This document shows positions 35,628-45,307 of a stretch of 64,000 nt of DNA, one piece after another. Origin of the DNA: Limnohabitans sp. 2KL-51. GTDB taxonomy: Bacteria > Pseudomonadota > Gammaproteobacteria > Burkholderiales > Burkholderiaceae_C. Every line of letters starts with the position of its first letter. Within the stretch, counting starts at the first letter, position 1. A program made the position numbers and the translations under genes. Below the pieces are notes generated by a model. That model saw nothing but the letters and a program-made list of their open reading frames with translations. It had not been told where the DNA came from and did not search any database. Where the stretch lies: positions 248,001-312,000 of the forward strand of contig NZ_NESJ01000002.1 in assembly GCF_003063645.1 (NCBI RefSeq), written 5' to 3'.

Positions 35628-37340
35628 ATGTTCGCCATAGAGTATCAAATTGGTAAAACCGAAAAAAAGGTGTCCTCCTGTGAGCTAGACCAGTGCACGG
35701 TTGGCAAAGCACCAGACAACTTGATTGTGCTGCGCGGCTGGTCGGTCGGGAAAAAGCACGCCACCATTTACAAAAGGTCCTCTCAAATTTACATCGAGGA
35801 CCATGGTGCGATGAGTGGCACTGAGGTCAATGGCAAAGCTGTGAAGGGTGAATATGGACCGCTCACAGACAGTGACATGATCACGATTGGGGACAACTCT
35901 CTGAGGGTTTTTCTGGGTGACACGGCCTCGGTCAGCCCTACCCCCGCAGACAGGCCTGCAGATGTCTTGCCTACCGCGTCGGTGTCAACCCCTTCAGTGG
36001 CCGCTGAAAACAAAGCAGCGACCTCGCCAGAAACACAAACAGCCGATGAAATACTGTCTAATCAAGTCAAGTTGAACGATGCCAAAAGGTTTCTTCACAG
36101 CAAGCTCATAGAGCAGATGGACTTTCGACGCCTCGATGTGAGCGGGATGTCCGAGGACAGCCTTCGCGAAGTTGCCAAGGCGACGATTGAGGATGTGATC
36201 AAGCAGGCGAATTTTTCGGATCCGGACATTGATCTTAAATTCTTGGCCAGAGACCTCCTCAACGAGGTGGTTGGTTTAGGCCCGCTGGAAGAGCTTCTCG
36301 CGGACAACGACATTTCCGAGATCATGGTGAACCGTTTTGACGAGATCTACATAGAGAAAAAAGGCCGTTTAACCAAGGCCGTCATCACGTTCAGCAACGA
36401 CAAGGCTGTTCTGAGCGCGATTGAAAGAATTGTGGCGCCCTTGGGCCGACGCATTGACGAGAGTTCGCCCATGGTGGATGCCAGGCTGAAGGATGGCTCT
36501 CGGGTCAATGCGGTTATTCCGCCTTTGGCGCTCAAAGGTTGCAACATCACCATCCGAAAGTTTTCAAAGAATAAGCTGGTTGACAAAGACATGATCAACT
36601 ATGGATCAGTCACAACCGAGATGATGCAATTCCTGCAGATTGCGGTCCATCACGCGGCCAACATCATCATCTCTGGCGGCACCGGGTCGGGTAAAACCAC
36701 CTTGCTCAACGTTCTGTCCAATTACATTCCGGACGATGAGCGCATTGTCACGGTAGAGGACGCTGCTGAATTGCAACTGGCCAAGCCCCACTTGATATCT
36801 TTGGAGTCCAGACCTCCGAACTCTGAGGGCAAAGGATCGGTTTCGATACGTGAGTTGGTGAAGAACTGTCTGCGAATGAGGCCTGACCGCATTGTGGTGG
36901 GCGAGTGCCGCGGAGGTGAAGCTTTGGACATGTTGCAGGCCATGAACACAGGGCATGATGGCTCCATGACGACCGCGCACGCGAACACCCCAAGGGATTG
37001 CATTGCCCGACTTGAGGTGATGACCTTGATGTCAGGCCTAGATTTACCGATCCGCGCTATTCGGGAGCAGATTTCATCAGCCGTTCACATGATTGTTCAG
37101 CAGAGTCGTTTCCCGGATGGCAGTCGAAAGATCACTCACATCACCGAGGTGGTCGGCATGGAGGGCGATATTGTTCAACTCCAGGACATTTTCCTCTTCA
37201 AGCAAGACGGTTACGACGAAAAGGGAAAAATAAGGGGCAAATTCATAGCCACAGGAAATATTCCTGATTTTTGCCAGGATATGGCAAAGCGAGGATTGCC
37301 TGTTGACCTTTCCATCTTCAGAGCGGAGAACAATCAATAA
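35628..37340 (+). CDS. cpaF: Tad pilus assembly ATPase CpaF/TadA with N-terminal FHA domain
   Basis: 570 residues. Residues 1-105 form a forkhead-associated domain (WSVGKKHATIY and GTEVNGKAVKGEYGPL hold the phosphothreonine-contacting Ser, His and Asn positions). A variable linker follows, then the type II/IV secretion ATPase core from about residue 150: Walker A GGTGSGKT (residues 350-357), RPDRIVVGECRGGEALDML and the MTTAHANTPRDC box. It powers pilin polymerisation from the cytoplasm. ATG 35628 starts exactly at the FHA domain; the frame to 35472 adds unconserved sequence. The FHA fusion implies control by Ser/Thr phosphorylation, although no kinase gene is in view. Confidence 0.93.
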   Translation: MFAIEYQIGKTEKKVSSCELDQCTVGKAPDNLIVLRGWSVGKKHATIYKRSSQIYIEDHGAMSGTEVNGKAVKGEYGPLTDSDMITIGDNSLRVFLGDTASVSPTPADRPADVLPTASVSTPSVAAENKAATSPETQTADEILSNQVKLNDAKRFLHSKLIEQMDFRRLDVSGMSEDSLREVAKATIEDVIKQANFSDPDIDLKFLARDLLNEVVGLGPLEELLADNDISEIMVNRFDEIYIEKKGRLTKAVITFSNDKAVLSAIERIVAPLGRRIDESSPMVDARLKDGSRVNAVIPPLALKGCNITIRKFSKNKLVDKDMINYGSVTTEMMQFLQIAVHHAANIIISGGTGSGKTTLLNVLSNYIPDDERIVTVEDAAELQLAKPHLISLESRPPNSEGKGSVSIRELVKNCLRMRPDRIVVGECRGGEALDMLQAMNTGHDGSMTTAHANTPRDCIARLEVMTLMSGLDLPIRAIREQISSAVHMIVQQSRFPDGSRKITHITEVVGMEGDIVQLQDIFLFKQDGYDEKGKIRGKFIATGNIPDFCQDMAKRGLPVDLSIFRAENNQ

Positions 37341-38188
37341 TGGACATCGCTGTTGTATTGGTATTTATTGCGCTCACGGCAATCATGTCGTGGATAAGTA
37401 TTGTTATTTTGAGTCGTAAGGGGCTTGATAAACACAAGGAGAATCTGGAAAAAAATACCCGATCCACTCTTGAGTCAATGTATATTTTTGTCGATACAGA
37501 CAAAATCTTCTGGCTCAGCATCGTTGCTGTGATCTTGGTGCCTGTATTGCTTTGGTTTATCTTCGCCAATCCCGTTGTACCCATTATTGGGGGTATCGCA
37601 GCTTATCTTGCGCCGAAGATCATTGTCAAAAAAATGAATAAAAAAAGGATTGATTTATTCGAAAGACAATTGCCGGACGCTTTGCTGATGGTATCGGGCA
37701 GCATGCGTGCGGGCGCAAGCCTGGTTGTCGGCATGGAGTCCATGGCGAGAGAATCCAAGCCTCCTTTGTCCCAAGAATTCTCAATGCTGCTGGCAGAGCA
37801 GCGGCTGGGCGTGGATTTTGATGTCGCCCTTTCCAACATGGAAAAGCGCTTGCCCGTGCCAGACTTTGTGTTGTTGGTCGCTGCGATGCGCATCACCAGA
37901 GAAGTCGGGGGGAATTTTGCAGAGATCTTGGAATCTCTTTCGAACACCCTGCGCCGCAAACATGAAATGGAGGGCAAGATCAACGCATTGACGGCCCAGG
38001 GGCGAATGCAGGGCATTGTCATGGCAGCGCTCCCTTTGTTTTTGATGGGGATCTTGACGTTCATGGAGCCTGAGGCCATGGCGCCTCTCTATAACACCAT
38101 GATGGGGTGGGCGACACTGGTCGTGGTTTTTGTCATGATATTTATCGGCTACATGGGCATCCGAAAAATTGTAAACATAGACGTATAA
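37340..38188 (+). CDS. tadB: Tad inner-membrane platform protein TadB
   Basis: 282 residues. Membrane helices at the N-terminus (VVLVFIALTAIMSWISIVIL, and about residues 55-90) and at the end, with a T2SSF domain between (RQLPDALLMVSGSMRAGASL, ITREVGGNFAEILESLS). It forms the inner-membrane platform with TadC, coupling the ATPase to pilin. Its start overlaps the cpaF stop by one base, indicating coupled translation. Confidence 0.93.
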   Translation: MDIAVVLVFIALTAIMSWISIVILSRKGLDKHKENLEKNTRSTLESMYIFVDTDKIFWLSIVAVILVPVLLWFIFANPVVPIIGGIAAYLAPKIIVKKMNKKRIDLFERQLPDALLMVSGSMRAGASLVVGMESMARESKPPLSQEFSMLLAEQRLGVDFDVALSNMEKRLPVPDFVLLVAAMRITREVGGNFAEILESLSNTLRRKHEMEGKINALTAQGRMQGIVMAALPLFLMGILTFMEPEAMAPLYNTMMGWATLVVVFVMIFIGYMGIRKIVNIDV

Positions 38189-38190
38189 AT

Positions 38191-39069
38191 ATGGAAACCC
38201 TTCCCATCATCATTGGTTTTTCAATCAGCTTTGCGCTGGTGATTATCTATTATATTTTCACATCGGTCACCAAAGTCGTGCCGGCGGAAGATCGTAATTA
38301 TATGGATCCGCTGCCTCCCTTGGTCCGTTTGATTTGGCCCATGATACTTTTATTAGAGTACCACGTGACCTCAAAGATCAGCGCCGAAAAGCTGGAAAAG
38401 GTGACAACCCGTCTCAACCTCAGCGGGGTGTCCTTTCTGATGAACGCCGAGCAGTTTTATGCCTTGAGATGTGTTTCGATTCTGATCGTTGCTGGCCTGA
38501 TTCTTCTGATGCAAATGATGCTCGGCGAATTTTCATTGGTGTATTTGCTTTTGGGCATGTTATTGGGTTTTTATTATCCTGACATCTGGTTGTCTGATGC
38601 CAGGAAAAAACGAGTCAAGCTTGTGCAAAAAGCCATGCCCATGTTTTTGGATTTCATCACGATGGCCGTTGAAGCTGGCCTGAACTTAACGGGTGCGCTC
38701 AACCAAGTGGTACAAAAAGGACCGCAAGGCGCGCTCAAGCAAGAGTTTTTCATGGTGGTGAGAGATCTGCGTTCAGGCCTGCCCAGGGCTGAAGCCTTGC
38801 GCCGCATGGAGCTTCGGTTGCAGATTCCCGAGGTCTCCAGTTTTGTAGGCACGGTCATTCAGGCCGAAAAAATGGGGGCTTCTCTCGGAAAAGCGCTGCG
38901 CTCTCAGGCTGAGCAACGCAGAACAGAACGGTTTCAGCGGGCCGAAAAACAAGCCATGGAAGCGCCTGTCAAATTGATCGGCCCGTTGATGGTGTTCATA
39001 TTTCCAGTGACCTTCATTGTCATCGGATTCCCGATCGCGATGAAGTTTTTGGCCTCGGGGGCTTTTTGA
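38191..39069 (+). CDS. tadC: Tad inner-membrane platform protein TadC
   Basis: 292 residues. Same architecture as TadB: N-terminal helix (IIIGFSISFALVIIYYIF), a middle helix pair, the T2SSF domain (AMPMFLDFITMAVEAGLNLT, FVGTVIQAEKMGASLGKAL) and a C-terminal helix (LMVFIFPVTFIVIGFPIAM). ATG 38191 lies 2 nt after the tadB stop. Together with TadB it makes the pilus platform. Confidence 0.93.
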   Translation: METLPIIIGFSISFALVIIYYIFTSVTKVVPAEDRNYMDPLPPLVRLIWPMILLLEYHVTSKISAEKLEKVTTRLNLSGVSFLMNAEQFYALRCVSILIVAGLILLMQMMLGEFSLVYLLLGMLLGFYYPDIWLSDARKKRVKLVQKAMPMFLDFITMAVEAGLNLTGALNQVVQKGPQGALKQEFFMVVRDLRSGLPRAEALRRMELRLQIPEVSSFVGTVIQAEKMGASLGKALRSQAEQRRTERFQRAEKQAMEAPVKLIGPLMVFIFPVTFIVIGFPIAMKFLASGAF

Positions 39070-39425
39070 AGAAAGGTGCGCTTTATGACAGTGCATCTGA
39101 CCTGTGTCTGGTTGCACAGGTCATGTTGGCCTCTGCGTGGTGGGACCGAGCCCGTGGCCTCCTTGGCAAACCCCCTTTAAAAAGCGGTCAAGGTCTGTTG
39201 ATTTCGCCCTGCAAATCGATCCATACGTTCGGGATGCGGTACCCCATTGATGTTGTATTTCTGGATGCAAATTGGACGGTGTGCAAGATCATTTCAAATT
39301 TACCAATGGCCAGATTCGGTGGGTCCTTGGTGGCGCGCATGACCCTGGAGTTGCCTGCAAGCGAAGCCTCAAGGATTCAACTTTCAGCGGGCAGCCGCCT
39401 GGTTTGGCGGGAGAGCATCGCATGA
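39066..39425 (+). CDS. DUF192 protein embedded in the Tad operon
   Basis: 119 residues from a TTG start that overlaps the tadC stop (TTGA); the next in-frame ATG would remove conserved residues. DUF192 hallmarks are WDRARGLLGKPPL, CKSIHTFGMRYPIDVVFLD and the final ELPASEA...LSAGSRLVW block. The family is small and beta-rich, often exported, with no established activity. This copy lacks a signal peptide. Both ends overlap Tad genes, so it belongs to this transcription and translation unit. Similar DUF192 genes are known inside beta-proteobacterial Tad loci. Confidence 0.82.
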   Translation: MKKGALYDSASDLCLVAQVMLASAWWDRARGLLGKPPLKSGQGLLISPCKSIHTFGMRYPIDVVFLDANWTVCKIISNLPMARFGGSLVARMTLELPASEASRIQLSAGSRLVWRESIA

Positions 39426-40561
39426 TGAAGTGCTGGCGAATTCTGGCGCTCGTGTTTGTGGCCTTGTCGCTCGGCGCCTGCGCAACTGCACCGCAAAATC
39501 AATCCGGCGCGGGCCGACAAGCAACGCTGCAAGAAATTCAGGCCATGCATGCAACCGCTCAGGCCGCCTACAACCGAGATGACTTGAGGCTTGCGCAAAG
39601 CACCTACGAAAAGATCGTTGAGCAAGCTGATGTGGACCCCGAGACTTGGTACATGCTTGGCAATGTTTATGCCAGAAATGCCGAGCATGAGAAGGCCGTA
39701 TGGGCTTACAGAAACTCAGTGCGCATGAATCCCAAGGACGCCCGCGTGTGGAACAACATCAGCGTCATCCTCCTCAAAGAGGCTTGGGAGGCTGCATCGA
39801 ATGCAAAAAAAACAGCCGCACGAGAAGAGCCCGCCTACGCCAACAGCACAGCCATAGTCGATGTGCTTTCGGGCCTGAGCTTTCTGGGCTCAAAACTGCC
39901 GCCTCCAAACCCCAAGCCACTGTCTTTGAGCGGCCCGTCCTCGGTGTCGATTGCGCCGTCACAGCCCAGTTTGGCGCCACAGCCTCAGCCGGTCTTGCAG
40001 CAACTTGAAGGACCTCCCGTACAGCTGACGGCCATGCCTCAAGCACCACTGGCTGCTTTTGTTCCTGTGACCATGCTTTCGTCGGCACCGGAAAGCCGGT
40101 CGAATGCCAAGCTGACCGACATCAAGGCTGAACCCTTGGTCAACATGGCCCCCGAAAAGACCGCCGAAAGCGACATGCCTGCCCTGAAGAGCGATGCCCC
40201 AAAACCGGTGGCCACCGTGCAATCAGTCACACTCTCCAAAGATGCGCCAACGGACGGCTTTAAAAATCGTCTGCGTTCGCCCATCACCCGGGTCATCGGC
40301 AGTTCGACATCTGTTAAATCCTCTGTGATCAACGTCAAGGCGACTGAAAGGTTGCACATCGTCAGCAAAAGCGCCAATGGTGGCCCTGACAAAGATCTGG
40401 TGTTGCGCAAAGGGGCCGCCATGAGGGTGCCCGTATTGCCCGAAGCGGTGTACAGATTTTTGAGCAAAGAAGCCCCCATCGTCACCTACCAGGGCAAAGA
40501 GATTCCCAAGGAAACCCTGTCGACTACTTGGGTTCAATTTGTATCGGTGGCCCAGCCATGA
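39422..40561 (+). CDS. tadD: TadD-like lipoprotein with TPR repeats
   Basis: 379 residues. ATG 39422 overlaps the DUF192 stop and gives a lipoprotein leader (MMKCWRILALVFVALSLGA followed by Cys). Residues about 45-125 hold two or three tetratricopeptide repeats (AAYNRDDLRLAQSTYEKIV, PETWYMLGNVYARNAEHEKA). The rest is Pro/Ala/Ser-rich linker (residues ~165-300) and a C-terminal domain ending in TTWVQFVSVAQP. TadD proteins act as pilotins for the secretin and bind assembly factors. The long disordered C-terminal extension is larger than in classical TadD. Confidence 0.85.
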   Translation: MMKCWRILALVFVALSLGACATAPQNQSGAGRQATLQEIQAMHATAQAAYNRDDLRLAQSTYEKIVEQADVDPETWYMLGNVYARNAEHEKAVWAYRNSVRMNPKDARVWNNISVILLKEAWEAASNAKKTAAREEPAYANSTAIVDVLSGLSFLGSKLPPPNPKPLSLSGPSSVSIAPSQPSLAPQPQPVLQQLEGPPVQLTAMPQAPLAAFVPVTMLSSAPESRSNAKLTDIKAEPLVNMAPEKTAESDMPALKSDAPKPVATVQSVTLSKDAPTDGFKNRLRSPITRVIGSSTSVKSSVINVKATERLHIVSKSANGGPDKDLVLRKGAAMRVPVLPEAVYRFLSKEAPIVTYQGKEIPKETLSTTWVQFVSVAQP

Positions 40562-41454
40562 ATGTCCTCCCAGGCTCATCACACGCTCAACGTCGTCACC
40601 TGAAGCGGCGGCAAGGCATGGGTGGGCAGTCGATGGTTGAGTTTCTTATTTTGCTGCCCTCGCTTTTGCTGATTGTTTTTGGAATCATCCAGTTTGCTCT
40701 GATTTTCCAAGCCAACAGCACTCTTCGGCATGCCGCCTTCGTTGGCGCGCGGCAAGGCGCCTTAAGCAACGGAAAGATGGAATCCATCAAGGACGGCGTC
40801 GCCTCTGGCATGACGCCTTTGTTCATGCGCGTCAATTCCTCCGTTCCAGGAATTACTGATCTGGCCAGGGCGCGGATGATTTCGACGATCGAGATCTTCA
40901 ATCCCCACACCGCATCCATTGAGATACTCAGCCCAACGCCCGAAGCTTTTACAGAACACGCCAATCACGCCAATCGTGATGCCATACCCAACGACAACTT
41001 GATGTACCGCCCCACGACACTCAGAGGCGGTGTCTCTGTCCAAGACGCCAATCTGCTGAAAATACGGGTGAGCTATTGCTTCAAATTGGTGGTGCCGTTC
41101 GTCAACAAACTGATCTATGGAATGGCCGTCGGACTCGAGGAGACGAAGGTTCTGGCAGGCATTTCATTCAACGACGCTGGCAGCACAGAACGCAAACCCA
41201 ACATGTGTACCAACATCAACAAAGTCAAGGCAGAGGCGGCTGACAGCGTCGTCAATGAAATCAACAGCAGGGCGGGCCCTCTGGCGCCTTTAACAGGCAG
41301 CCTCTCAAGCACCGCGACGACCATCATCAACAACGCGTTTGACAATTTGCCGTTGTTGAATTGGAACATGGGCGGGGTGAGGATACCGATCGTTACCGAA
41401 GCGGTCATTCGGATGCAGACCCCTTACCAGTTGGGTGCAAATGTCAGCCCTTGA
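40558..41454 (+). CDS. tadE: TadE-like pseudopilin
   Basis: 298 residues. Basic leader, then the TadE-type processing site GMGGQSMVEFLILLPSLLLI and a single hydrophobic helix with a mostly periplasmic remainder. Start overlaps the tadD stop (ATGA). TadE and TadF are minor pilins needed for assembly in the Tad system; this one is larger than the classical ~190-residue TadE. Two Cys (VSYCFKL and NMCTNI) may form a disulfide. The gene overlaps the following TadG-like gene by 14 bp. Confidence 0.88.
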   Translation: MNVLPGSSHAQRRHLKRRQGMGGQSMVEFLILLPSLLLIVFGIIQFALIFQANSTLRHAAFVGARQGALSNGKMESIKDGVASGMTPLFMRVNSSVPGITDLARARMISTIEIFNPHTASIEILSPTPEAFTEHANHANRDAIPNDNLMYRPTTLRGGVSVQDANLLKIRVSYCFKLVVPFVNKLIYGMAVGLEETKVLAGISFNDAGSTERKPNMCTNINKVKAEAADSVVNEINSRAGPLAPLTGSLSSTATTIINNAFDNLPLLNWNMGGVRIPIVTEAVIRMQTPYQLGANVSP

Positions 41455-43576
41455 ATTCTCTATCTCAGCTGCTCGCGCTCGTCACGGCCAACGCGGGCAG
41501 GCGCTCGTTTTTGTCACGGTAACCATCTTGATCATGGTGATCGCCGTCTTTATGACCTACAACGTGGGGCAGCTGACCAACCAAAAAACCCGGCTGCAAA
41601 ACACGGCAGACGCTGCGGCCTACAGTGCCGCCTTGGCGCAGGCGCGGGACTACAACTTCAGCGCCTACATGAACCGAGCGATGATTGCCAACGACGTCAG
41701 CGCGGCCCAACAATTGGCGCTGCGCTCTTGGGTCAGAGCCTTCGAAGAGGCTTTCAAAGATGGCGGCCTCCTCAGCAAATACGCACCACCCAGAAGGTTG
41801 GATCCTGCGAAAGGGCCCTTGTATGGCATATGGGATTTGGCTGAAACGGGTGCCAGAACCGCTGCAGGTCTCTTGAACGGGGCATTGGATAGATTCACAC
41901 CTCTCTACGTCAAAGCTGTTTATCACGTTAACAACATTCTGGCGCTGTCTCAAAAAGTCTATCATTACTCAACCAGTGTCACGGTCGCACAAACCACCGG
42001 TTGGATTGAAGGGCTTGGCGATAAACTGGGAGCACTCACCGGTTTAAGCTTTTTGGGAGATATATCCAGCAAGTTCAACGAAGCTTTGTCGCTCGGGGTT
42101 GATTCGAACGTCATCTTAATGAACGATCCTAACGCCCAGCTGAGCGAACTGGGCTTGTTGGCTTTTGTGTACGACACCAAACAATGGCTTGCTTTTACCG
42201 AAAACAGAAATCCAGTGGGGCCTTGGGGGATAGATTACGAGAATACTATTGAAAAAATAGTAACACTACCGGCGGGGCGTTATTATGTAAATATATCAGC
42301 TCGCATGTGTGTTCCAAGTGATCGTGTGGGTGATTTTTGCAAGTGTTATCATGTGGTCAAAGGCATATGTGAAAGGTATAGTGAAAGAAGCTTTCTACGC
42401 CCCGCAAACTACCAAAAGAATTACACTGTTGCCCCGCTGAAAGACGCCACGGATGACAACCTATTTAGAGAATATGACGGTCCTAGAAAAGATCGTTATG
42501 CCAATATAGTTGTCGATATGTTGGACGAATTCACAACGGACCGAAATGCAACCTGGAAGTTTCCAGTAGGGCTTCCTTATGGGTTTTGGGATCTTGTGGC
42601 TGTCGCCGGTGGTTGGTCGCCGCTAATTCCTGCGAATGTTTGGACTTACAAGAATGTCACCCACGAAAGCGAAGGACTTAAACTGTGGAATGACGAAAAA
42701 CACCTCACCCCTGCTGGTGCGAACCAGGGCTACAAAAAGCATGGGAGTTGGAACCGGCGTTGGAAAACTTCCGACACCGTTGATTTAGAGGGCATGGGCA
42801 GCTTTATTGTCGCACTCCCCCCTCCACTCCCCCCATGGTCATTTCGTGGCCCAACGCCTTTAATTGCTTACGGTGACGGCTTACCAGGCCCAGATAAGAA
42901 TCCAGGAGGCAGCCTCTCTTACAAGTCGGCATCCAGTAAGTTGTCTTCTGGAGACGCCACAGGCAGTACCAAATACACACCAAGTGATGCGTTTGGAGAG
43001 CATGTGTCGGACAATGATATCTTCCGAAAATACCGCGATGTCACCAACATTGAGCAGGGTACTGCAACAGCCAACCAGAACTGGACCTCTCCGCCGCTTC
43101 TGATTGAAGTTGAACGATCAACCCGCACGATCTGGACCAGCAACGAATCACTGAGCGCATTACACCGCGATACGATAAAGGCAACACACGGAACGATGAA
43201 GGGCTGTAAGCGAGAAGCCTCTGTACCAGGAAAGCGTGTCGAGGCTGTGTTTGGGGAAGGTAACTTTCAGTTAGGCGACGGGGCCAGTTCCAATTGCATG
43301 CGTGCAATGGCCAAGGCCGAGGCTTATTTTTCAAGGCCTTCGGACCTGTTTCCCCGCGCAGACCAAAAAACCGAATACGGCAGCCTTTACAGCCCCTACT
43401 GGCAGGCGAGGCTGGTCAAAACCACGCCCACAGACCAAGCGCTTTCCATGGCCTTTCACTACTGCGACGGCAAGGGCGATGTCTTGACCTGCGTGGGCGC
43501 GGTGATGGACTCTGCCAAACAAGAGACCAAAACCCTGTGGAAAACCCTGACCGATTTGAGATCCTACTTGAACTAG
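41441..43576 (+). CDS. large TadG-like Flp pilus protein
   Basis: 711 residues. The leader GQRGQALVFVTVTILIMVIA and the NQKTRLQNTADAAAYSAALA block define the putative Flp pilus-assembly TadE/G-like family. The remaining ~650 residues are exposed and of unknown fold, with a Cys cluster (MCVPSDRVGDFCKCYHV, then GICERY) and further Cys near the end (HYCDGKGDVLTCVGA). The stretch about 42190-42560 is noticeably AT-richer than the rest, as if exchanged. Likely a large minor pilin or adhesive tip component. Confidence 0.83.
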   Translation: MSALEFSISAARARHGQRGQALVFVTVTILIMVIAVFMTYNVGQLTNQKTRLQNTADAAAYSAALAQARDYNFSAYMNRAMIANDVSAAQQLALRSWVRAFEEAFKDGGLLSKYAPPRRLDPAKGPLYGIWDLAETGARTAAGLLNGALDRFTPLYVKAVYHVNNILALSQKVYHYSTSVTVAQTTGWIEGLGDKLGALTGLSFLGDISSKFNEALSLGVDSNVILMNDPNAQLSELGLLAFVYDTKQWLAFTENRNPVGPWGIDYENTIEKIVTLPAGRYYVNISARMCVPSDRVGDFCKCYHVVKGICERYSERSFLRPANYQKNYTVAPLKDATDDNLFREYDGPRKDRYANIVVDMLDEFTTDRNATWKFPVGLPYGFWDLVAVAGGWSPLIPANVWTYKNVTHESEGLKLWNDEKHLTPAGANQGYKKHGSWNRRWKTSDTVDLEGMGSFIVALPPPLPPWSFRGPTPLIAYGDGLPGPDKNPGGSLSYKSASSKLSSGDATGSTKYTPSDAFGEHVSDNDIFRKYRDVTNIEQGTATANQNWTSPPLLIEVERSTRTIWTSNESLSALHRDTIKATHGTMKGCKREASVPGKRVEAVFGEGNFQLGDGASSNCMRAMAKAEAYFSRPSDLFPRADQKTEYGSLYSPYWQARLVKTTPTDQALSMAFHYCDGKGDVLTCVGAVMDSAKQETKTLWKTLTDLRSYLN

Positions 43577-43601
43577 GCCAGCATCGCATGGGAATTCACA
43601 A

Positions 43602-45278
43602 GTGACCAGAACCTTACCCGCCAAAGCCGGTGCGCGAACGCTGCGGTCACAAAATGGGCAAGCGCTCATCGAGTTCACCATTGCGGCAGCGGCCTTGCTC
43701 GTGCCGCTTTTCCTGATGCTCGCTTATGTGGCCAAGTACCATGACATGCAGTCGGCGACCATCCAGGCTGCACGCTACGCGGCATGGGAGCGAACGGTTT
43801 ATTTTGGCGGTGAAACGTGGGAATGCAATTACGACGAAACAACATTCCGGGCGAAAAACAAGCCAGGGGGTGCCAAGTGGGCTTGCGGCACAGCCTGGAA
43901 GTCTGATGCAGACATTCGCAACGACGTCGGTCGTCGGTTTTTCAAGGGGTCTTGGTTAAGTTCGGGTTTGGATGACGCAGTGGACGAAAGACCATTTTGG
44001 TCAGACCTTGCGGGAACACCTCTGTTAAAAGATTACCAACAGGGTAGCTTGGCCGGCAGAACCCCCGGCGGTCCCAACCGGATAGTGGACGAAATTTATA
44101 GCAAAGGTCTCGGAACAGTTACCGAGTTTTTTTCGGCTGAAAAGCTTGTGAAGCTGGACATGGACAATCTCTACACCTCCAGCGTGACCTTTACCCCCAC
44201 GAACACCTGGGCAGTCACACAAGCGTTTAAAAACAGTAACCCCCTGTTTGATTTAAAAGAGAGCAATGTGTTGGTGGCCAATGGCTGGTCAGCCAACGGT
44301 AAGAATTTTGTGGCGGCCCAAATACAGCCTTATACACCCACAAATATCTTGAATAACCCCACCTTTCAAAGAGGCTGGGACGGTTTCACAGCGCTGGCAT
44401 CTAAGGTTTTCCCTGAATTTGATAACTTTAAATTAACGGCATCACTGAAACCCGACAATGCCGACAAAGTACCGCCTGACCGACTCAGCGGGGGTGCCGA
44501 AGTTAAACCGCCCAAAATCGTACCGCCGAAGCCAGCCCGTCCGCCCATAACAACGCCTGAAGCAGCAATCAAGAAATTTCAAGATGAAAAAGTAAGAATT
44601 GATGCCACGATTACAAGCTGCAAGGCCGCGAAGAAAGCGGAGATGGTTAGAAATTATTACGAAGTCATACCACCAGAACCTTACACTGCTTGGAATAATG
44701 CGAAAAATAATATGTGTAAACAATACAAAGGGTGGGGGCAAAACGATGACTGGGAACTGGAGCCAACAAGGCATGGGTGCATCTGGTATAGCAAATCTTT
44801 TGCTAACAATAATCCTGCTTTTTGTGCCACTCACTGTGATAACTGGGCCAGTCGTACAGGGTGTAATAACCGATGGCAGTGTTCTGGCGAAGGGTGGGCC
44901 TATTACAATGGGGAACAAGTCACGCTGTACAAACCTGCTGGTGAAAAAGTTGCAGACAGGCCATGGAACGGCTATACACCCAACTCCGACAATGACTACA
45001 GTTGCAATGCTGGGCTGGATGCCAGAATCAACGCTTTGCTGCCCAACCTCTTGAATGATCCGGCTGTTGCAGGGATCAATGAAGCCTGTGCAGCAGGTAT
45101 TCCCGAAGCAGCTCGCGAATGTGCCAACTTCCAAGCCCTGCTCGAGGCGAGGAGACAGGAAAGAGATCGCCTTATCTCGGAACGTGACTATATGCGCCAG
45201 CCGCTGAATTCATGCAGTTGCACCGCGGGTAGGTCATCCAGCTGCCGTACCACGGGTAATACTTACACTTGTCAGTAG
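43602..45278 (+). CDS. Cys-rich TadE-like protein
   Basis: 558 residues, GTG start (no in-frame ATG nearby). The N-terminus has the pilin-type junction QNGQALIEFTIAAAALLVPL and helix, followed by YHDMQSATIQAARYAAWER, typical of TadE/TadG-class proteins of this locus type. The C-terminal third is rich in cysteine (FCATHCDNWASRTGCNNRWQ; SCSCTAGRSSSCRTTG), with about 18 Cys in all, so multiple disulfides are expected outside the cell. A Pro-rich linker (KPPKIVPPKPARPPITTP) separates two regions. It is the last clear Tad-locus gene. Function is probably a tip or adhesin subunit, by inference. Confidence 0.78.
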   Translation: MTRTLPAKAGARTLRSQNGQALIEFTIAAAALLVPLFLMLAYVAKYHDMQSATIQAARYAAWERTVYFGGETWECNYDETTFRAKNKPGGAKWACGTAWKSDADIRNDVGRRFFKGSWLSSGLDDAVDERPFWSDLAGTPLLKDYQQGSLAGRTPGGPNRIVDEIYSKGLGTVTEFFSAEKLVKLDMDNLYTSSVTFTPTNTWAVTQAFKNSNPLFDLKESNVLVANGWSANGKNFVAAQIQPYTPTNILNNPTFQRGWDGFTALASKVFPEFDNFKLTASLKPDNADKVPPDRLSGGAEVKPPKIVPPKPARPPITTPEAAIKKFQDEKVRIDATITSCKAAKKAEMVRNYYEVIPPEPYTAWNNAKNNMCKQYKGWGQNDDWELEPTRHGCIWYSKSFANNNPAFCATHCDNWASRTGCNNRWQCSGEGWAYYNGEQVTLYKPAGEKVADRPWNGYTPNSDNDYSCNAGLDARINALLPNLLNDPAVAGINEACAAGIPEAARECANFQALLEARRQERDRLISERDYMRQPLNSCSCTAGRSSSCRTTGNTYTCQ

Positions 45279-45307
45279 TTTTTTAACCATGAAAAAGGAG
45301 AATTTCC

